From: 70-18 sp041691815
GTDB lineage: Bacteria > Pseudomonadota > Alphaproteobacteria > Acetobacterales > Acetobacteraceae
Direction: 5' to 3'
Length of the DNA stretch: 36,896 nt
Assembly (NCBI GenBank): GCA_041691815.1
Contig: JBEPTZ010000034.1
Coordinates: 1-36,896, forward strand
Position numbers and translations under genes: made by a program. Every line of letters starts with the position of its first letter. The first letter of the stretch is position 1. Under the pieces are notes generated by a model. It worked only from the letters and a program-made list of their open reading frames with translations, did no database searches and had not been told where the DNA came from. Of the stretch, positions 33,502 to 36,896 are shown in pieces.

Positions 33502-34104
33502 CTACCCTATCGCCGGCGCCTGCGCGGGAAACATCATCCGCTCCAGCAATGCGCAAACGATATGCGCCGCGGTGATGTGGATCTGCTGAATGATCGGCGT
33601 CCAGCCGGAGGGCGCGGTCAGCAGCCGGTCGCACAGCGCCGCCATCTTGCCGCTGCCGCCGAAGCCCAAGGTCACGATCCCCATCTCGCGCGCCGCCGCC
33701 AGCGCCCGCAGCACGTTCGGCGAGTTCCCGGAGGTGGAAATCCCCAGGAACACATCTCCCGGCCGCCCGATGCCGCGCAGCTGCCGCTCGAACACATACT
33801 CGTAGCCATAATCGTTGCCGGTCGCGGTCATCGCCGAGCTGTCGGTGGTCAGCGCCACCGAGGCCAGCGGCGCATGGTCGAACATCAGCCGGGAGATGAA
33901 CTCGCCGGCGATATGCTGGGCGTCCGCCGCACTGCCGCCATTGCCGGCGATCAGCAGCTTGCCGCCCCCGCGCATGCTGGCCGCGATGGTCTCGGCCATC
34001 GCCACCATCAGCGCCCGCATCGCCGGATCGGCGGCGAAATCATCCAGCGCCGCCCGGCTGACATCCAGGTAATGGGCGACATAGCGGTCGGAGTCGGAAT
34101 CCAT
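33502..34104 (-). CDS. gmhA: D-sedoheptulose-7-phosphate isomerase
   Basis: A 200-residue SIS-domain protein with GGGKLLIAGNGGSAADAQHIAGEF, LTTDSSAMTATGNDYGYEYVF and GISTSGNSPNVLRAL, matching GmhA closely (E. coli protein 192 residues). It converts sedoheptulose-7-phosphate to D-glycero-D-manno-heptose-7-phosphate, the first step of LPS heptose synthesis, in the cytoplasm. I choose ATG 34104 because GGAGAG lies 4 bases upstream; an ATG 12 bases earlier would overlap that site. No heptose-pathway partners are adjacent here. Zinc-ligand and active-site residues (His in DAQHIAGE, Glu in AGEF, the late QIHITAAH) are visible. Confidence 0.92.
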   Translation of the reverse strand: MDSDSDRYVAHYLDVSRAALDDFAADPAMRALMVAMAETIAASMRGGGKLLIAGNGGSAADAQHIAGEFISRLMFDHAPLASVALTTDSSAMTATGNDYGYEYVFERQLRGIGRPGDVFLGISTSGNSPNVLRALAAAREMGIVTLGFGGSGKMAALCDRLLTAPSGWTPIIQQIHITAAHIVCALLERMMFPAQAPAIG

Positions 34105-34152
34105 GTTGCTCTCCATTGCAGCCAGATCGGATAGCCCAGCCAGCCGGCGCTG

Positions 34153-35460
34153 TCAGCCTTCGGCCTCGTCCTCGTCGGCCACCTCGTCCTCGGCGCCCAG
34201 CAGCCGCCCCGTGGTCTCGGCGTCGGCGGCGGTGATGCCGCGCAGCTTGCGGTCCACCGCCCGCGTGCGGGTGCGGGCCAGCGCGATGGTGTTGGAAAAC
34301 GTGTTCGCCTGGTTGCCCAGCTTTTCCAGCACCTTGTCCATCTTCTGCATCTCGGCCTTGGTGGCGCCGAGCAGTTGGCTCACCTCATGCGCCTTCTGCT
34401 CCAGCGCGAAGGTCATGTGGCCCAGATAGATGGTGTGCAGCAGCGCCGGGAACAGGCTCGGCCCCAGCACCAGCACCCGATGCTGCCGGCCCAGCTCGTC
34501 GATCAACCCGTCGATCCGCGCGATCTCGCCATAAATCCCGTCCGTCGGCACATACATCACCGCGAATTCCACCGTCGCCGGCGGGGCGATGTATTTCGCC
34601 TGCATCTTCTGCGCCTCGGTGCGCACCCGCCGCTCCAGCGCCCGGCGCGCCTGCTTCTCCGCCTCGGCATCGCCGGCCTCGATCGCCGACAGAATGCGCT
34701 CGTAATCCTCCACCGGAAACTTGGCGTCGATCGGCAACCTGGGCCGGTCCTCGCCGCGCCCCGGCATGATCACCGCGAACTCCACCACATCGTCGCTGCC
34801 GGCGCGCGGCTTCCAGTTGGTGTCATAGGCGCCCTCGGGCAGGATATCGTCGAGCATCGCCCGCACCTGGCCCTCGCCCCAGCCGCCGCGCGTCTTCACA
34901 TTGCCGAACAGCCGCTTCAAATCGCCGATCTGCGCCCCCACCGCCTGCATCTCGCCCATCGCCTTCTGCACCTGGGCGAACTGCTCGGTCACCCGGGTGA
35001 AGCTGGCGGTCATCTGCTTCTCGACGGCTTCCTGCAGTTGCTCGTTCACCGTCTTCTGGATTTCCGCCAGCTTGGCCTCGTTGCCCTCGCGCAATTCCTT
35101 CAGCCGCAGATCCAGCGCGGTACGACTGTCGGTGATCGCCGCCGTCACCTCCGCCCGCAGCCGCGCCGCCGCCGTCGCCTGCGCCTCGGCAGCCTCATGC
35201 AGCCGCGCCGCCAGCGCCGACTGGAACTCGGTCAGCCTGGTATCCTGCGCCCCCCGCAGTGCAGCGATCGCCCCGGTCAACCCCCGCTCCGCCGCCGCCA
35301 GCGCCGCCCGGAAGGTCTCCGCCTCGGTCCGCTGCCCGGCCAGCGCCTGCTCGGCCAGCAGCCGCAACCGCTCCAGCGCGGCGCCCTGGCGCCAGACCAC
35401 CAGCACCGCAACCAGAGCCGCCAGCGCGGCGACCGCCGAGAAGATCAAAACAGGCAACAT
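34153..35460 (-). CDS. rmuC: DNA recombination protein RmuC
   Basis: A 435-residue protein: an N-terminal membrane helix (LIFSAVAALAALVAVLVVW), a long Ala/Glu/Arg coiled coil to about residue 200, then the RmuC nuclease-like domain with LKRLFGNVKTRGGWGEGQVRAML, LPIDAKFPVEDYERI and YVPTDGIYGEI. RmuC limits recombination between short inverted repeats and DNA rearrangements. The acidic tail (EDEVADEDEAEG) is ordinary for alphaproteobacteria. The ATG at 35460 lies 27 bases from hairpin 1 of repeat copy D, so transcription from the upstream exporter gene would have to cross the repeat. Confidence 0.92.
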   Translation of the reverse strand: MLPVLIFSAVAALAALVAVLVVWRQGAALERLRLLAEQALAGQRTEAETFRAALAAAERGLTGAIAALRGAQDTRLTEFQSALAARLHEAAEAQATAAARLRAEVTAAITDSRTALDLRLKELREGNEAKLAEIQKTVNEQLQEAVEKQMTASFTRVTEQFAQVQKAMGEMQAVGAQIGDLKRLFGNVKTRGGWGEGQVRAMLDDILPEGAYDTNWKPRAGSDDVVEFAVIMPGRGEDRPRLPIDAKFPVEDYERILSAIEAGDAEAEKQARRALERRVRTEAQKMQAKYIAPPATVEFAVMYVPTDGIYGEIARIDGLIDELGRQHRVLVLGPSLFPALLHTIYLGHMTFALEQKAHEVSQLLGATKAEMQKMDKVLEKLGNQANTFSNTIALARTRTRAVDRKLRGITAADAETTGRLLGAEDEVADEDEAEG

Positions 35461-35485
35461 TCAACGTTCTCCGAAGCAGACAAGA

Positions 35486-35613
35486 ATCTTCTTTTTGTGA
35501 ACAAAAAGAAGCAAAAAAACTTTTCATCCATTGGAGTGTACGAAGTCTCCGCGACTCCAATGCCCCAAGGCGGATAAAGTTTTTTGCGCGCTTTTTTTCA
35601 AAAAAGCGCTGCT
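35486..35613. repeat. Intergenic triple-hairpin element, copy D
   Basis: Hairpin 1 arms are at 35488-35497 and 35502-35511. The inner loop has its own perfect 9-bp stem, CATTGGAGT (35529-35537) with ACTCCAATG (35554-35562). Hairpin 2 is GCGCTTTTTT/AAAAAAGCGC (about 35588-35609), as in copy A. Unlike the other copies it lies between two genes on the same strand, and the upstream exporter gene ends inside hairpin 2. It likely separates the exporter transcript from rmuC. Confidence 0.78.
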
Positions 35614-36791
35614 TTCTTCCTCTCCACGATCAGCCACACCCCCAGCGCCGCCGCGCTGAATCCGGTCATCGTCAAGGTCACCGACAATGCCCCCAGGGCC
35701 GGGAACAGCCACGCCACCAGCACGCCGGACAGCGAGGCCGTCAGCATCTGTCCGCAGCCCATCATCGCGCTGGCCACCCCGGCGTGGTGCGGCACCGGTT
35801 CCAGCGCCGCGTGGGTGGCGTTCGGGTTGGTCAGGCCGCGGCAGAACCCGGTGATCACGATGAATGGCACGAAGGTTTCCAGCCGTTCCACCCCGGCCAG
35901 CAGGAACAGCGTGGCGCCGATTGAGGCCAGCGGCCCCAGCCACAGCCCCACTGTCAGCGGCAATTCCGCCGGCACGTTGCGCCGCGCCAGCAGGGTGTTG
36001 AACGAGTTGCCGGCCATGATGCCGCCCGAGGTCATCGCGAACAGCAGCCCGAACAATGTCACCGAGGCGCCCATCCGCCCCATCAGCACCAGCGGCGACA
36101 CCGCGATGAAGGCGAACAGGCTGCCCGAGCCGAGCGCGTTGACCACCGCGTAGCCCACCGTCCGCCGTTGCCGCAGCACCGTCGCATAGCGCCCCAGAAG
36201 GTCCAGCCGCGCGCCGCGGATCGCCGGGCGGGTTTCCACCAAGCCGAACCACACGGTGACCACCAGCGCAACCCCGGTGATCGCCAGCAGCGAATAGATG
36301 AACCGCCAGCCGCCGAGCAGCAGCATCAGCCCACCGATGGTCGGCGCGATGATCGGCGCCACGGTGATCACCATGCTGACGGTGGAGATCTTCACCCGCG
36401 CCGCCTGGCCCCCGAACACGTCGCGCACGATCGCCATCGCCAAGGTGGTGCTGCCGGCCGCCCCGATGCCGGCCACCAGCCGGAACGCCAGCAGCAGCCC
36501 GATCGATGGCGCCAGCGCGCAGCCGACTCCGCCCAGCGCATACAGCGCCAGCCCGCCCAGCATCACCGGCCGCCGCCCCATCAGGTCCGACAGCGGCCCC
36601 ACCAGCAATTGCGCGGCCCCGAAGCCCATCAGGAACACCGACAGCGTCAGCGTCGCCTGCTCGGCGCTGGCGCCCAGCGAGCCGCGGATCAACTCCAGCG
36701 CCGGCAGCCCCATGTCGATGGAAAGCGGCGGCAACGCGGCCAGCGCGCCCAGCAGCAGGGTAAAGGCGAAGGAGTCCGGCCGAATGCGCAT
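35598..36791 (-). CDS. Bcr/CflA-type multidrug MFS exporter
   Basis: A 397-residue twelve-helix MFS protein of the Bcr/CflA drug:H+ antiporter group: PPLSIDMGLPALELI in helix 1, motif A GPLSDLMGRRPVML, helix 4-5 RLVAGIGAAGSTTLAMAIVRDVF with the antiporter motif, and VAPIIAPTIGGLML (motif C). Start ATG 36791, or GTG 36794 immediately before it; no strong Shine-Dalgarno sequence. The last four codons and the TGA stop (35600-35598) are inside hairpin 2 of repeat copy D, so the C-terminal KKAALF is encoded by repeat DNA. Substrate unknown. Confidence 0.87.
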   Translation of the reverse strand: MRIRPDSFAFTLLLGALAALPPLSIDMGLPALELIRGSLGASAEQATLTLSVFLMGFGAAQLLVGPLSDLMGRRPVMLGGLALYALGGVGCALAPSIGLLLAFRLVAGIGAAGSTTLAMAIVRDVFGGQAARVKISTVSMVITVAPIIAPTIGGLMLLLGGWRFIYSLLAITGVALVVTVWFGLVETRPAIRGARLDLLGRYATVLRQRRTVGYAVVNALGSGSLFAFIAVSPLVLMGRMGASVTLFGLLFAMTSGGIMAGNSFNTLLARRNVPAELPLTVGLWLGPLASIGATLFLLAGVERLETFVPFIVITGFCRGLTNPNATHAALEPVPHHAGVASAMMGCGQMLTASLSGVLVAWLFPALGALSVTLTMTGFSAAALGVWLIVERKKAALF

Positions 36792-36862
36792 CACGGGTCC
36801 GCGGGTGGCGCCCCCGGCGGGATACCAATGGGCAGGGCGTGCCTTAGAGTTTGTCCGGAAAC

Positions 36863-36868
36863 ATTATA
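36863..36868 (-). promoter_or_regulatory. Candidate -10 box for the Bcr/CflA exporter
   Basis: The minus strand reads TATAAT at 36868-36863, a perfect sigma-70 consensus about 72 bases before the ATG at 36791, in otherwise GC-rich DNA. No good -35 hexamer is seen at 16-18 bases, so the site is only a candidate. Confidence 0.4.
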
Positions 36869-36896
36869 CGGGATTGCAGAGTTTTCGGAGCATGAG

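Noticed and set aside
36887..36896. Possible plus-strand gene start (GGAG then ATG) at the window end
   Set aside because: The ATG at 36892 is only one base after GGAG and only one codon is visible, so nothing can be supported.

Overview
The window is a GC-rich bacterial chromosomal segment with dense, mostly operonic genes. Third codon positions are almost all G or C. The yfgM-like/bamB/der order, the Gram-negative envelope genes, the alphaproteobacterial metabolic repertoire and a recurring A/T-hairpin intergenic element all suggest an alphaproteobacterium, most likely Rhodospirillales and probably Acetobacteraceae. The family-level placement is recalled knowledge and was not tested by a search. 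I see no phage genes, transposases, CRISPR arrays, rRNA or tRNA.

Layout. 1-4662 (minus): a lipoprotein, a fosmidomycin-resistance type MFS exporter, a TPR protein with a glycosyltransferase-like C-terminus, and a second TPR protein cut by the window edge. 4861-8295 (plus): the housekeeping trio of a YfgM/TPR_21-like membrane protein, BamB and the GTPase Der. 8425-13940: an SDR, an MFS carrier, a D-threonine aldolase/D-serine dehydratase-like enzyme, a threonine-synthase-like enzyme and an M20 peptidase, which look like an amino-acid utilisation island. 13906-17520 (minus): metE-metF behind a cobalamin riboswitch and a palindromic operator candidate. 17577-18983: a low-affinity iron permease-family protein and an SDR. 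19113-22884 (minus): a quinate/shikimate-type operon of a Gfo/Idh/MocA dehydrogenase, a QuiC/QsuB-type 3-dehydroshikimate dehydratase and a divergent shikimate dehydrogenase. 22982-25024 (plus): a Baeyer-Villiger-type flavin monooxygenase fused in frame to a cupin/cysteine-dioxygenase-like domain that also has its own Shine-Dalgarno sequence and ATG. 25114-25410: a small secreted protein. 25661-29512 (minus): a tightly coupled catabolic operon of a creatininase-family hydrolase, a ketopantoate-reductase-family enzyme, an SDR and an M20 dipeptidase. 29589-33497: a small membrane protein, a lactate-permease-family carrier, an AlkA-type glycosylase and an orphan TadG-like pilus protein. 33502-36791 (minus): gmhA, rmuC and a Bcr/CflA-type exporter.

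Three features go beyond ordinary annotation. First, four copies of an intergenic element made of an invariant A/T-rich hairpin, a variable central stem bounded by an A tract and a T tract, and usually a third hairpin with compensatory changes; these probably act as bidirectional terminators and three of them sit between convergent genes. Second, the monooxygenase-cupin fusion with an internal translation start. Third, a switch of strand composition near 22-23 kb, with a G-rich plus strand to the left and a C-rich plus strand to the right, largely regardless of gene direction; this is what a replication terminus or an inversion boundary would look like.
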